Positions 45,199 to 56,239 of a stretch of DNA of 64,000 nt are shown piece by piece. Positions within the stretch are counted from its first letter, which is position 1, and each line of letters starts with the position of its first letter. A program made the translations under genes and the position numbers. The stretch is from the NCBI GenBank assembly GCA_030827315.1, contig JAURER010000011.1, forward strand, positions 20,170 to 84,169. The letters are read 5' to 3'. The notes beneath the pieces are model-generated. The model made no database searches. It saw nothing but the letters and a program-made list of their open reading frames with translations, and had not been told where the DNA came from. Source of the DNA: Gemmatimonadota bacterium. GTDB taxonomy: Bacteria > Gemmatimonadota > Gemmatimonadetes > Longimicrobiales > Gaopeijiaceae.

Positions 45199-46520
45199 TA
45201 CTCCATCACGGGAGAGAGCCCCGCCTGAGCGAGGAGGAGCAGCAACGCCCTCTGAATGCCCTCGGGTCCGTCGCGATTGATGTAGAACTCGTCGAGCGAA
45301 TGTGACCCGCCGCCGGCGCCGCCACCTCCGATGGTCACGGCGGGAATGCCCAGCGAGATGGGGATGTTGGAGTCCGTGGAAGAACGCCCCAGGCGCGGCG
45401 TGCCGCCGGTGAGCGAAGTGGCCGCCACGGCGCGCTGCACGAACGGGTCGTCCGCGGCCACTTCTCCGCTCGGCCGGTCTCCGATCTTGTCCACGACCAC
45501 CGTGAGTGGCTCCCCCCGGGCCCGTCCCGCGTTCTCCTCTTCGAGGCCCTTCTGCATCGCGTCGCGGAAGATTGCGTCGATGCGGTCCAGTGACTCGGGG
45601 CTCTCGGAGCGCATGTCGACTTCGATCCATGCGTCGAACGGAATCGAGTTGACGGAGGTCCCTCCGCCCATGCGACCGACGTTGTAGCTGGTGCGGGGCC
45701 CGCCCGCAGAGGTGAACTCCAGGGCTGCGGCGTCGAAGTGTGCGATGGCGCGGCCGAGGGCGTGCATGGGGTTCGCCAGACCGAAGGCGCCCCAGGAATG
45801 GCCGCCCGGGCCGGCGAAGGTGACCAGGTATCGATAGGAGCCGAGCCCGGCGTTCGTCACGCCGTCGCGGCCGAGTCCGTCGATGGAGATGAATCCGTCG
45901 ATGCGGGGCGCGCCTTCGCGAAACAGGTGCTTCATGCCCCGCAGGTCGCCCAGGCCCTCCTCGCCGACGTTGCCCACGAACCAGATGTCGAAGTCCGTCT
46001 CGACCTCCGCGGCGTTCATGGCGCGCAGGATCGCGAGCACCGTCACCACGCCACGCGTGTCGTCCGCGATACCCGGCGCGAAGAGCGTGTCTCCGCGCTG
46101 CCGGATGGTGACGTCGGTCTCTTCCGGAAAGACGGTGTCGAGATGGCCTGCGATGACGATCGTTCCGTCTCCGCGACCGCGGCGCAGCCCCACGACGTTG
46201 CCGACCTCGTCGGTCCAGATCGAGTCGACGCCGATCTCCTCCAGACGCTCGGCGAAGCGACGGCCACGCGCTTCCTCCATGAAGGGTGGGGCAGGGATCT
46301 GCGTGAGCTCGCGAAGGTCGGCCATCGTCTGCTCGTCGGTCTCCTCGAGATAGCGGAATGCCCGCTGGACGCGGGGGTTCTCGAGGATGGCCCGCACCTC
46401 GGCCTCCACCTCGGGCGATGCCGCCGCCGGGTCCTGCGCCCGTGCGGCCGCGGGGAGGGAGATCGAGAAGCAGAGCGTGGCTCCGAGGAGCGTGAGGCCG
46501 AGACCGAGAGTCCGGTTCAT
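45198..46520 (-). CDS. Exported M20-family metallopeptidase
   Basis: The 440-residue protein has a signal peptide ending near ARAQ. It has the M20 two-domain plan. Metal and catalytic residues are in IVIAGHLDTVFP (His and Asp), GIADDTRG (bridging Asp), VGEEGLGDLRG (general-base and metal Glu) and SHSLDEFY (last His). The dimerisation domain lies at about residues 235-350 (FAGPGGHSWGAFG). It most resembles the PepT-like branch of aminopeptidases and di/tripeptidases. It is the first gene of a coupled pair with a DUF481 barrel. Confidence 0.9.
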   Translation of the reverse strand: MNRTLGLGLTLLGATLCFSISLPAAARAQDPAAASPEVEAEVRAILENPRVQRAFRYLEETDEQTMADLRELTQIPAPPFMEEARGRRFAERLEEIGVDSIWTDEVGNVVGLRRGRGDGTIVIAGHLDTVFPEETDVTIRQRGDTLFAPGIADDTRGVVTVLAILRAMNAAEVETDFDIWFVGNVGEEGLGDLRGMKHLFREGAPRIDGFISIDGLGRDGVTNAGLGSYRYLVTFAGPGGHSWGAFGLANPMHALGRAIAHFDAAALEFTSAGGPRTSYNVGRMGGGTSVNSIPFDAWIEVDMRSESPESLDRIDAIFRDAMQKGLEEENAGRARGEPLTVVVDKIGDRPSGEVAADDPFVQRAVAATSLTGGTPRLGRSSTDSNIPISLGIPAVTIGGGGAGGGSHSLDEFYINRDGPEGIQRALLLLLAQAGLSPVME

Positions 46521-46568
46521 GGAGGTCCTGTCCGACGGTGGTGAGGGTAGTGGAATGGAGCGGTCGGG

Positions 46569-46919
46569 TCAGCGCGCGAGCATGGGCCCGAGCGGCCGCC
46601 CCCCGAGAAGGTGCAGATGCAGGTGGTACACTTCCTGTCCCCCGTGATCCCGGCAGTTGATCATGAGGCGGTATCCGTCTTCCGCGATTCCCTCGGCCGC
46701 CGCGATCTGTGCCGCCACGCGCACCATGCGACCGACCACCGCCTCGTCGTCCGCGCCGATGTCGGCGGCGGTGGGAATGATCCGGTTGGGGACGACCAGG
46801 ACGTGCGTGGGAGCCTGCGGGGCGATGTCACGGAAAGCGGTGACCAGGTCGTCCTGATACACGATGTCGGCGGGAATCTCCCCGCGGACGATCCGGGCGA
46901 AGATCGTGTCTTCGGACAT
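46569..46919 (-). CDS. HIT-family (HINT-like) nucleotide hydrolase
   Basis: The 116-residue protein has the HIT signature HLHLHLL with histidines at 99, 101 and 103, and the HINT ending [11 protein letters not shown]. The N-terminal [14 protein letters not shown] is typical. It hydrolyses adenosine phosphoramidates such as AMP-lysine. The ATG lies one base after the stop of the PHP gene (TGACATG), so the pair is translationally coupled. Confidence 0.93.
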   Translation of the reverse strand: MSEDTIFARIVRGEIPADIVYQDDLVTAFRDIAPQAPTHVLVVPNRIIPTAADIGADDEAVVGRMVRVAAQIAAAEGIAEDGYRLMINCRDHGGQEVYHLHLHLLGGRPLGPMLAR

Positions 46920-46920
46920 G

Positions 46921-48108
46921 TCAGGGTTCTCCGGGGGACTCGGGTTTCGGGGTCTCGTCCATGCGGGCGTCGCCCAGCGAGCCGGTCACGACCCAGGGCA
47001 GCCACCGGCGCCGGACGAGGCGGACGTTCCGATCGATCTCCACGCGCAGCGGACCGGCTTCCCTCGTTGCCCAGCGGAGCTGGTTCGTCACCTCCTCGTG
47101 TGCGGCGACGCCCCCGAGGTAGACGCGGATCCGCGCGTCTCGCGTGGCCGCGGGAAGGTCGACCCGCACTTCACGGCTCCGGGCCGACGCGTCGGCCTCC
47201 ACGTCGATCCGGACGGATCGGGCGTCACCGAGGACGCCGATGGAACAGTGCCCGCTCCCGCGCGCCAGGGCTTCGAAGACCCGCTTCGCGTCCGCCTCCG
47301 CGTCGCCGGTGAACGGCTCGGCCAGCGAGAGGTGCTGGTGGATGAGCGCCAGGGTCAGCCCGTAGGAGGGGAAGGGGATCAGGACGTCCCGCGTGATGGG
47401 GATCCGTGCGTGGGCGTCCACCGCGCACGTGGCCCTCGAGGCCCGCTGCGGCAGCACCGAATCGAGGAGCGCGAGGTTCTCCGCCGGGCGATCGACCAGT
47501 GCGAGCATCCCGAGTTCGGGGCGGAAGGGGAGGAGGGTCAGGGCTTCCAGCCAGTCGACGACTCCGTCGTTGCGCCACTCCGAATCGGCGTTCCAGATCT
47601 CGATCCCGTCCACCGTGGAGAGCGTACGGTCTCTCCAGGGGCGCTTCCCGCTCGGGTGGGAGACGAAGGTGAGCTGCGCCTCCTCGGTGAAGCGGTGGGC
47701 GGTCTGCTGGGCCCAGAGATCGAGGGAGTCGGGCTCTCCGAGCCGGACGGAGTCCATGCCGAGCAGGAGCATGTGCCCCCGCGGGGAGCTGTATTCCTCG
47801 GCGAGGATGACGAGCACACCGCGCCGGTACTCGTATCGGGTCGGCAGCTGCGAGTTGTGGTCGGACACCACGATGAAGTCGAGCTCGTTGCCGATCGCGG
47901 CGTCCACGAGGTCGTCGACGGAGCCACTGCCGTCGGAGGCCACGGTATGCATGTGAACCGCCCCGACCACGCGGGTCCGTTCGCGCGGCGCGCGGTCGTC
48001 CGGCAGTGCGAGATCGGGCACGGCGCCGGCGACGATCGCGGCCGCCAGGGTCCACACGGCCACCACCAAAGCCGCGGTGCGGATCCGGCGTCGGAACCGG
48101 GATGGCAT
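46921..48108 (-). CDS. PHP-domain phosphoesterase-like protein, membrane-anchored
   Basis: The 395-residue protein has an N-terminal hydrophobic helix after an Arg-rich start (residues 11-30). A PHP-type metal-binding barrel follows: [44 protein letters not shown] and [13 protein letters not shown]. The last 100 residues form a predicted beta-sandwich ([15 protein letters not shown]). The enzyme probably hydrolyses a phosphoester on the periplasmic side; the substrate is unknown. The ATG at 48108 lacks a clear Shine-Dalgarno. It is coupled to the downstream HIT gene (one-base gap). Confidence 0.82.
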   Translation of the reverse strand: MPSRFRRRIRTAALVVAVWTLAAAIVAGAVPDLALPDDRAPRERTRVVGAVHMHTVASDGSGSVDDLVDAAIGNELDFIVVSDHNSQLPTRYEYRRGVLVILAEEYSSPRGHMLLLGMDSVRLGEPDSLDLWAQQTAHRFTEEAQLTFVSHPSGKRPWRDRTLSTVDGIEIWNADSEWRNDGVVDWLEALTLLPFRPELGMLALVDRPAENLALLDSVLPQRASRATCAVDAHARIPITRDVLIPFPSYGLTLALIHQHLSLAEPFTGDAEADAKRVFEALARGSGHCSIGVLGDARSVRIDVEADASARSREVRVDLPAATRDARIRVYLGGVAAHEEVTNQLRWATREAGPLRVEIDRNVRLVRRRWLPWVVTGSLGDARMDETPKPESPGEP

Positions 48109-48188
48109 GCGGGGGGTCAATTGAGCGACTTGCTGCGTCTGAAGGGAACCCGGGCAGGACGACGTCCGGCCGAACGGCCGGGCGGGAC

Positions 48189-48194
48189 TATAGT
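48189..48194 (+). promoter_or_regulatory. Candidate -10 element for the peroxiredoxin gene
   Basis: TATAGT at 48189-48194 lies 53 bases upstream of the peroxiredoxin ATG in an otherwise G+C-rich region. No good -35 hexamer is seen at 16-18 bases, so this is a weak call. Confidence 0.3.
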
Positions 48195-48247
48195 CACGGG
48201 CCTTCCGACGCGACAGACGGACTTCCGCCTCCCCAACAGACCGAGCC

Positions 48248-48721
48248 ATGGCACTCCGCGTCGGCGACAGAGCCCCCGACTTCTCCCTCCCGCCTGCGCC
48301 GGGGCCCGACCTGGTCACGCTCTCCTCCTTCCGGGGGGAGAAGAACGTGGTCGTACTCTTCTTCCCGCTCGCCTTCAGCTCGGTCTGCACCGAAGAGATG
48401 TGCCGCGTGGCGGAGGAACGGCCGGACTGGGCCGGACTCGACGCGCAGGTGATCGGCGTGAGCGTCGATTCCCCTTTCGTGGTGCAGCGCTTCGCGGTCG
48501 AGACGAAGGCGGGCTTCCCCATCGTCTCGGACTTCAACAAGGAGGCGATGCAGGCGTTCGACGTGATGTACGAGGAGTATTTCGGCCTGCGTGGCGTGGC
48601 CAAGCGCTCGGTCTTCGTGATCGACCGGGCGGGCGTCGTGCGATACGTCTGGGTCGACGACGACTCGGGGGTTCTGCCCCCTCTGGAGGAGGTCCGGGCC
48701 GCGCTGGTCCGGCTGGACTGA
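48248..48721 (+). CDS. Peroxiredoxin (BCP/AhpE-like)
   Basis: The 157-residue cytoplasmic protein has the peroxiredoxin active-site motif PLAFSSVC with the peroxidatic Cys at 47. A second Cys at 52 (CTEEMC) has the five-residue spacing of BCP-type enzymes that form an intramolecular disulfide. Other family blocks are VGDRAPDFSLP, VIGVSVDSPFV and GVAKRSVFVIDRAGVVRYV. It reduces hydrogen or organic peroxides using thioredoxin or mycothiol-like donors. It is divergent from the PHP gene. Confidence 0.92.
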   Translation: MALRVGDRAPDFSLPPAPGPDLVTLSSFRGEKNVVVLFFPLAFSSVCTEEMCRVAEERPDWAGLDAQVIGVSVDSPFVVQRFAVETKAGFPIVSDFNKEAMQAFDVMYEEYFGLRGVAKRSVFVIDRAGVVRYVWVDDDSGVLPPLEEVRAALVRLD

Positions 48722-48790
48722 CGCGTCCGCGTCAACCTTCTCGACCGGTCATCTGTCCGTGGTGGTGCCCACACTTCCGAGCCCAGGCCG

Positions 48791-51178
<2,388 letters not shown>

Positions 51179-51191
51179 ATAGCTTCATCTC

Positions 51192-51524
51192 ATGATGTTC
51201 ACGGGACGCTCCATCCGACGTTCGGTCGCGGCTCCGGCCGCTCTGTTGCTGCTCGCGCTTGGCGTTGCGGCACCCGCGATGGAGCGCGCGGATCTGTCCC
51301 GGGCGCCCGTGATCGAGTCGGAGCACGAGCCAGGTTCCTGCCCCGCGCCGCACGACCATCGGATCTGCACCCAGGTATCGGCGAATCAGGCCGCGCCGGG
51401 TGCGGACCGGCGCGCGGCATCCCGCGATGCGGTCCGGGTCGTCCGCGCGACGGAGGACTCGCGACGCCAGCCCTCGGCGCACGCGGTCCGATCCGCTCCC
51501 GCTCGCGCGCCTCCCGTCGTCTGA
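51192..51524 (+). CDS. Small exported His/Cys protein
   Basis: The 110-residue protein has a twin-Arg-containing n-region, a hydrophobic core (AALLLLALGVAAPAM) and then a short mature part. The centre holds a cluster of possible metal ligands, ESEHEPGSCPAPHDHRIC, with four His and two Cys within about 16 residues. The rest is Ala/Arg-rich and low in complexity. I do not recognise a family. Its position directly before a ZnuD-like receptor suggests a periplasmic or secreted metal-binding accessory. Tandem ATGs at 51192 and 51195 both serve; there is no clear ribosome-binding site, and coupling to the gene ending at 51178 is likely. Confidence 0.6.
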   Translation: MMFTGRSIRRSVAAPAALLLLALGVAAPAMERADLSRAPVIESEHEPGSCPAPHDHRICTQVSANQAAPGADRRAASRDAVRVVRATEDSRRQPSAHAVRSAPARAPPVV

Positions 51525-51542
51525 CGTTCGAACAAGCTGTGG

Positions 51543-51566
51543 GGTGATCGCCGTCGGGCGATCACC
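51543..51566. promoter_or_regulatory. Perfect 10-base inverted repeat before the TonB receptor gene
   Basis: GGTGATCGCC (51543-51552) and GGCGATCACC (51557-51566) form a perfect stem with a GTCG loop. A flanking outer repeat (GACGTTCG near 51522 and CGAACGTC near 51566) could extend it. No U-tract follows. It lies between the small His/Cys gene and the receptor, 58 bases before the receptor start, so it could be an attenuating hairpin or a dimeric repressor site. Confidence 0.6.
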
Positions 51567-51624
51567 GAACGTCTGACACCCTGTGCCGCGCCTGCCGTGC
51601 GCGGGTCCGATCGGGAGACAAGTC

Positions 51625-53916
51625 ATGCTCAGGATCCAGTTGTCTGTAGGGGCGCTCGCGGTGGCCGTCGCGCTGACCGTCGTTCTGCCCCGCGCGTCCG
51701 CAGCCCAGCAGGAGGGCAGAATCGAGGGCGTTGTGCTGGTCGGCGAGACGCCGGTCGACGACGCCGACGTCGTCCTTCCCGGCCTCGGTCAGAGGGTCCG
51801 GGCCGATGGGGCCGGGCGCTTTTCGTTCGAGCGGGTTCCGCCCGGCCGGTACGTGGTCGAAGCTCAGAGCGTTCGGTGGGGCAGGGGGATCGCGACGGTC
51901 GACGTCGCCGCCGGGCAGACGGCGCGCGTGACGCTTCGGGTCGAGGCGGTCTTCCACCTCGATGAGATGGTCGTCTCCGCGGGGGTTGGCTCGACCCAGC
52001 GCTCCGAGGCGTACCAGCCGGCCAGCGTGCTGACGTCCCGGGATCTCGTGACGAATGCGGAGGCGTCGCTCGGCGAGACGCTTTCGCGTCAACCGGGCGT
52101 GTCGTCGACGTATTTCGGGCCAGGAGCCAGTCGACCCGTCATCCGGGGCATCGGCGGTGACCGCGTGCGGATCCTCGAGGCCGGGATCGGGACGGGCGAC
52201 GCGTCGAGCACCAGCCCCGATCACGCCGTCGCGGTCGAGGCGCGTGCTTCGGAGCGCATCGAGGTGATCCGTGGCCCCGCGACGCTTCTCTACGGGAGTT
52301 CCGCGGTCGGCGGCATCGTGAACGTATTCGACGAACGGATCGCACGGGATCTGCCCACGCGACCGCTGACGGGCTACTTCGAGGGCCTGGCGGGGACCGT
52401 GTCGGACGAGCGAACGGGTTCCGGAGCGGTGAACTTCACGACCGGTCGCTTCGTGATGTCCGCGTCCGGCCTGTGGCGGGACGCGTCCGACTACGCGATC
52501 CCCGGCTTCGCCGAGCTCGATGCGGAGCCGGGGGAGGACCCCGTCGAAGGCATCCTCGAGAACTCGTGGGTCGAGAGCCGCAGGGGGAGCGCGGGGCTCA
52601 CCTGGGTCGGCGCGCGCGGCTACGCGGGGGTCGCGTTGTCGACGCAGCGCTCCGATTACGGCGTGCCGGGTCATGCTCACCACGAGGAGACCGTTCCCGC
52701 GCCGCCCGTGCCCGAGGAGGAGGAGCTCGTCAGCATCGATCTCGAACAGGATCGCTTCGACTTCGAGGGCGTCATGCGCTTCGGCGCGAGCGCGGTACGC
52801 AACGTCAAGGCCCGGTTCGGCTACACGGACTACAACCACGTCGAGCTCGAAGGCGAAGAGATCGGCACCCGCTTTCTCAACGACTACCTCGAGGCCCGGG
52901 TCGAAAGCGAGCACAGCTTCACGTCCTCGACGCAGGGGGCCGTCGGGGTGCAGTTCTCGAACCGCGACTTCGAGGCCATCGGCGAAGAGGCGTTCGCGCC
53001 TCCGTCGACTACACAGACCTCGGCCCTCTTCGGGTACGAGGAGCTCCGCTGGACCGAAGCGCTGAACCTGCAGGGCGGCGTTCGGGTCGAACGTCAGCAG
53101 GCCGAGTCGCAGGGCGTGGCGGAACTCACGCACTACGGTGTCTCCGGCTCCCTGGGCGCCAACTGGGATGCGAATGAGCTCATGAGTTTCGCGTTCTCCG
53201 CGTCCCGCTCCATGAAGCTCCCCAACGCGGAGGAACTCTTCTCGAGGGGACCCCACGCGGCGACGCGCGCGTGGGAGATCGGCGATCCCGCGCTCGACTC
53301 GGAGGTCGCGCTCGGCTTCGACCTCACCACGCATGTGCACGCGGAACGGTTCCGGGCCAGCGCCTCGATCTTCACGACCGGCTTCGCCGGCTACATCTAC
53401 CAGGCCGCGACTGGCGTGCAGCGCGACGACCTGACGGAGTATCGCTACGTCCAGGGGGACGCCCGGTTCACCGGTGCGGAGTTCGAGGCGGCGTTCGATG
53501 TCGTGGAGAACGACCCGTCCATGAGCGCGCCGCACCTGACGCTCGAGGCACTCGCAGACTTCGTGAACGCGAAGCTCACCGACACCGACGAGTACCTCCC
53601 GCGCATCCCCCCGATGCGCCTGGGCGGCGGCGTTCGCTACCGCCAGGGGGCGATCACGGCGCATGCCGGCGCCCGGTGGTCCGCACGGCAGGACAGGCTC
53701 GGCCCGTTCGAGACCGGAACGGCCGCCTACACGATGGTCGACGCCGCGATCAGCTACCGGCTCGTGACCGGCGGGCTCTTCCACGACATCACGCTCACCG
53801 GTGCGAACCTGACCGACGTCGACGCGCGCGTGCACACGTCCTTCCTCAAGGACATGGCGCCGCTTCCCGGCCGGGAGATCCGTCTCATCTATCGGATCAA
53901 CTTCGGAGGGCTGTAG
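51625..53916 (+). CDS. TonB-dependent receptor, ZnuD-like
   Basis: The 763-residue protein has a signal peptide, a carboxypeptidase-regulatory-like domain (IEGVVLVGETPVDDADVVL), a plug domain (SLGETLSRQPGVSSTYFGPG; IEVIRGPATLLYGSSAVGG) and a 22-strand barrel ending in a hydrophobic strand. The segment YGVPGHAHHEE followed by a Glu-rich loop (about residues 345-365) and SIDLEQDRFDFEG matches the histidine/acidic loop of ZnuD, the zinc receptor. It should bind a metal or metal complex outside and import it with TonB. Here the loop has three His, fewer than in ZnuD itself, so another metal is possible. GGGAG precedes the ATG at 51625. A 14-base stem terminator follows. Confidence 0.87.
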   Translation: MLRIQLSVGALAVAVALTVVLPRASAAQQEGRIEGVVLVGETPVDDADVVLPGLGQRVRADGAGRFSFERVPPGRYVVEAQSVRWGRGIATVDVAAGQTARVTLRVEAVFHLDEMVVSAGVGSTQRSEAYQPASVLTSRDLVTNAEASLGETLSRQPGVSSTYFGPGASRPVIRGIGGDRVRILEAGIGTGDASSTSPDHAVAVEARASERIEVIRGPATLLYGSSAVGGIVNVFDERIARDLPTRPLTGYFEGLAGTVSDERTGSGAVNFTTGRFVMSASGLWRDASDYAIPGFAELDAEPGEDPVEGILENSWVESRRGSAGLTWVGARGYAGVALSTQRSDYGVPGHAHHEETVPAPPVPEEEELVSIDLEQDRFDFEGVMRFGASAVRNVKARFGYTDYNHVELEGEEIGTRFLNDYLEARVESEHSFTSSTQGAVGVQFSNRDFEAIGEEAFAPPSTTQTSALFGYEELRWTEALNLQGGVRVERQQAESQGVAELTHYGVSGSLGANWDANELMSFAFSASRSMKLPNAEELFSRGPHAATRAWEIGDPALDSEVALGFDLTTHVHAERFRASASIFTTGFAGYIYQAATGVQRDDLTEYRYVQGDARFTGAEFEAAFDVVENDPSMSAPHLTLEALADFVNAKLTDTDEYLPRIPPMRLGGGVRYRQGAITAHAGARWSARQDRLGPFETGTAAYTMVDAAISYRLVTGGLFHDITLTGANLTDVDARVHTSFLKDMAPLPGREIRLIYRINFGGL

Positions 53917-53927
53917 CCACCGCGAGG

Positions 53928-53966
53928 GGCTCGGAGGACGCGATCCGCGGGTGCGTCCTCCGAGCC
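53928..53966. terminator. Perfect 14-base hairpin between convergent genes
   Basis: GGCTCGGAGGACGC (53928-53941) pairs perfectly with 53953-53966 around an 11-base loop. It sits between the TonB receptor stop (53916) and the S51 peptidase stop (53969), so it can end transcription from both sides. There is no strong U-tract on either side, as is common in very G+C-rich genomes. Confidence 0.8.
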
Positions 53967-53968
53967 AC

Positions 53969-54766
53969 TCAGGCGATCATTTCGCCCGGAAGCTCACGTT
54001 CCACGATGTCACCGTCCTGCAGGGAGACATGCCAGACGCGTGCGTCCGCCCGGGTCTTCACGACGCCACGGACCTCGTTGTCCACGAACCAGATGCCCGC
54101 GTCGTTGTCGCACGCGTACCCTGGTTTGAGCGCACCCGACCGGATGAGGCGGTGGTACGTCGGGCGGCGGGCCGCCTCGGCGTCGTAGTGCGGTGAATGG
54201 CTTCCGCGAAGGAAGCCGAGGCACTCGATCTTGGTGACCTCCCGGGGGCGTGAGTCGGTCGTCCCCTCCTCGAACCAGCAGAGCGAGCCCGCGCTGGCGC
54301 CCCCGAGCACGACGCCGCGCTCCCACGCCTCGCGCAGCACGACGTCGATGCCCTGCGCCTTCCAGATCGCCTGCTGGTTCAGGGTGTTGCCACCCGAGAC
54401 CACGATCCCGTCCACGGAAAGAAAGATCTCCTCCCAGCTGCGGTCGGTGCTGTAGCTGCTGATGAACGACTCCTGTACGGACGGCTCGACATCGAGCGGG
54501 GCGCAGTTCTCGTACCACCGGATGATGCCCGATTCACGGTCCGCGGATGCGGTCGGCAGGTAACAGAGCCGCGGGCGCTCCTTGCCCGTGAGCCGGGCCA
54601 TGTACCCGATGAATGCGGTGCCGAAGCCACCGCCGGCGATGAGGATCTGACGGGGTACGGGCTGCCCCCCGCCGTGCATGCCTTCCCTGGCGGTCACACG
54701 CGGTGCGCCGATCGCCATGCCGAGCCCCGCAGCGGTAGAGGAAGTGAGGAAGTGGCGTCGCTGCAT
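53969..54766 (-). CDS. Exported S51-family (cyanophycinase/peptidase E-like) serine hydrolase
   Basis: The 265-residue protein has a Tat-like signal (QRRHFLTSSTAAGLG). The S51 nucleophile elbow is GGASAGSLCWF with the catalytic Ser; the strand and loop VDGIVVSGGNTLNQQA and the later DNDAGIWFVDNE (conserved acid) agree. Family members cleave dipeptides that start with Asp (peptidase E) or cyanophycin; an exported Tat form is unusual for peptidase E, which is cytoplasmic. CCAGGAGG lies six bases before the ATG at 54766. It converges on the TonB receptor gene. Confidence 0.87.
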   Translation of the reverse strand: MQRRHFLTSSTAAGLGMAIGAPRVTAREGMHGGGQPVPRQILIAGGGFGTAFIGYMARLTGKERPRLCYLPTASADRESGIIRWYENCAPLDVEPSVQESFISSYSTDRSWEEIFLSVDGIVVSGGNTLNQQAIWKAQGIDVVLREAWERGVVLGGASAGSLCWFEEGTTDSRPREVTKIECLGFLRGSHSPHYDAEAARRPTYHRLIRSGALKPGYACDNDAGIWFVDNEVRGVVKTRADARVWHVSLQDGDIVERELPGEMIA

Positions 54767-54933
54767 GGAAGCCTCCTGGGTTGGCCGGGTCCTTTTCGGG
54801 GGGCGGGCGGCCAAGATCGAGTGCGTGAGCCCCCCGGACAACCGAGGCCGCATGCACGGCGCGACGCGTGACGGGTCGGCCTCTCGAATCAGGGGGCTGG
54901 CGCGGCCAGTCTCCGCGAGCCACCCTCGCCCTC

Positions 54934-56211
54934 ATGTCGAAGAGGTCCCCCGCCCGGTCGGTGAACGGCGGCGCCCGTCTCCACCGAAACGTGTGGGTCG
55001 CGAGTGCCACGAGCTTCCTCACGGACGTCTCGAGCGAGATGATCCTCAACGTCCTCCCGCTCTTCCTGGCCAACGTCCTCGGAGTGCGGGTCTGGGCCGT
55101 GGGGGCCGTGGAAGGGCTGGCGGACACCACGGCCAGCGTGGTCAAGCTCGGGTCGGGGTGGCTCGCCGACCGTCTCAGGGCCAGGAAGTGGCTCGCGGTG
55201 GCCGGGTATGCGGTCTCCACCTCCATGAAGCCGCTCTACCTGCTCGCGAATTCGTGGGGCGTGGTCGCCGCCATCCGGTGGGGCGACCGGATCGGGAAGG
55301 GGATCCGCACGGCGCCGCGCGACGCACTCCTCGCGGACTCGTCTCCGCCCGGCCAGCGCGGTCTGGTCTTCGGGCTTCACCGGGCCGCGGATACCGGCGG
55401 CGCCGTGGTCGGTCTGCTCGTCACGGTCTGGGTCGTGCACCGACTTCAGGGGGAGAGCACGCTGCTCGAGGCGGATACCTTCCGCACGCTCGTGAAGTGG
55501 AGCCTCCTGCCCGCGTTCGTCGGAGTCGCCCTTCTGGCGGCGGGCGCGCGCGACATTCGCAGGCCGGAAGACGCCACGGAGCGCCCCGAGATCCGGCTCC
55601 GGGGGCTCGGACGTCCTTTTGTGGGCTTCGTCGTCGCGTCGGCCGTCTTTCAGCTGGGCAACTCGGCCGATGCCTTCCTCGTGCTCCGGGCGCAGGAACG
55701 TGGGCTCTCTGTGTCGGCAGTGCTGTGGGTTCTCCTGGCCTTCAACGTGGTGTATGCGGTCGTGGCCGCCCCGGCGGGGGCGCTCTCCGACCGGATCGGC
55801 CGCCGGGCCGTGATCGTGACCGCGTGGCTCCTGTACGCGGCCTGCTACGCCGGCTTCGCAGTCGCGGACGCGAGATGGCACATCGTCGCGGTGTACCTGG
55901 TGTACGGCGCATACCACGGCATCGCGGCGGGGGCGGCCAAGGCGCTCGTTTCCGATCTTGTTCCGTCGCACCTCGTGGCACTCGCATACGGCGGATATGC
56001 CGCGGCGATCGGGGTCGTGACGCTGCCGGCTTCGCTCGTGGCGGGCGTGCTCTGGGAAGGCGTCGGGGGCTGGGGAGGGTTCGGCCCCGCGGCGCCGTTC
56101 GCGTTCGGTGCGACCACGGCCGTCATGGCCACCGCCTTGCTGCTCGCGACCGTACCGCGGGACAGGGGTGGGACCGGGCCGGTTCGGTCCGGGGGCCGAC
56201 TCTGGCGCTGA
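54934..56211 (+). CDS. MFS transporter
   Basis: The 425-residue protein has about 12 transmembrane segments. The N-terminal half begins with SFLTDVSSEMILNVLPLFL and contains WLADRLRARKWLAVAGY and DRIGKGIRTAPRDALLAD; these are hallmarks of an MFS group of fosmidomycin-resistance-like or unknown permeases. The second half repeats the loop as GALSDRIGRRAVIV. The inner-membrane substrate is unknown. The ATG at 54934 has no clear Shine-Dalgarno; an in-frame ATG at 54868 would add residues without homology. It converges on the M50 gene, 28 bases apart. Confidence 0.87.
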   Translation: MSKRSPARSVNGGARLHRNVWVASATSFLTDVSSEMILNVLPLFLANVLGVRVWAVGAVEGLADTTASVVKLGSGWLADRLRARKWLAVAGYAVSTSMKPLYLLANSWGVVAAIRWGDRIGKGIRTAPRDALLADSSPPGQRGLVFGLHRAADTGGAVVGLLVTVWVVHRLQGESTLLEADTFRTLVKWSLLPAFVGVALLAAGARDIRRPEDATERPEIRLRGLGRPFVGFVVASAVFQLGNSADAFLVLRAQERGLSVSAVLWVLLAFNVVYAVVAAPAGALSDRIGRRAVIVTAWLLYAACYAGFAVADARWHIVAVYLVYGAYHGIAAGAAKALVSDLVPSHLVALAYGGYAAAIGVVTLPASLVAGVLWEGVGGWGGFGPAAPFAFGATTAVMATALLLATVPRDRGGTGPVRSGGRLWR

Positions 56212-56239
56212 GTACGAGCGGCGTCGCCGCGCGCTGCTC

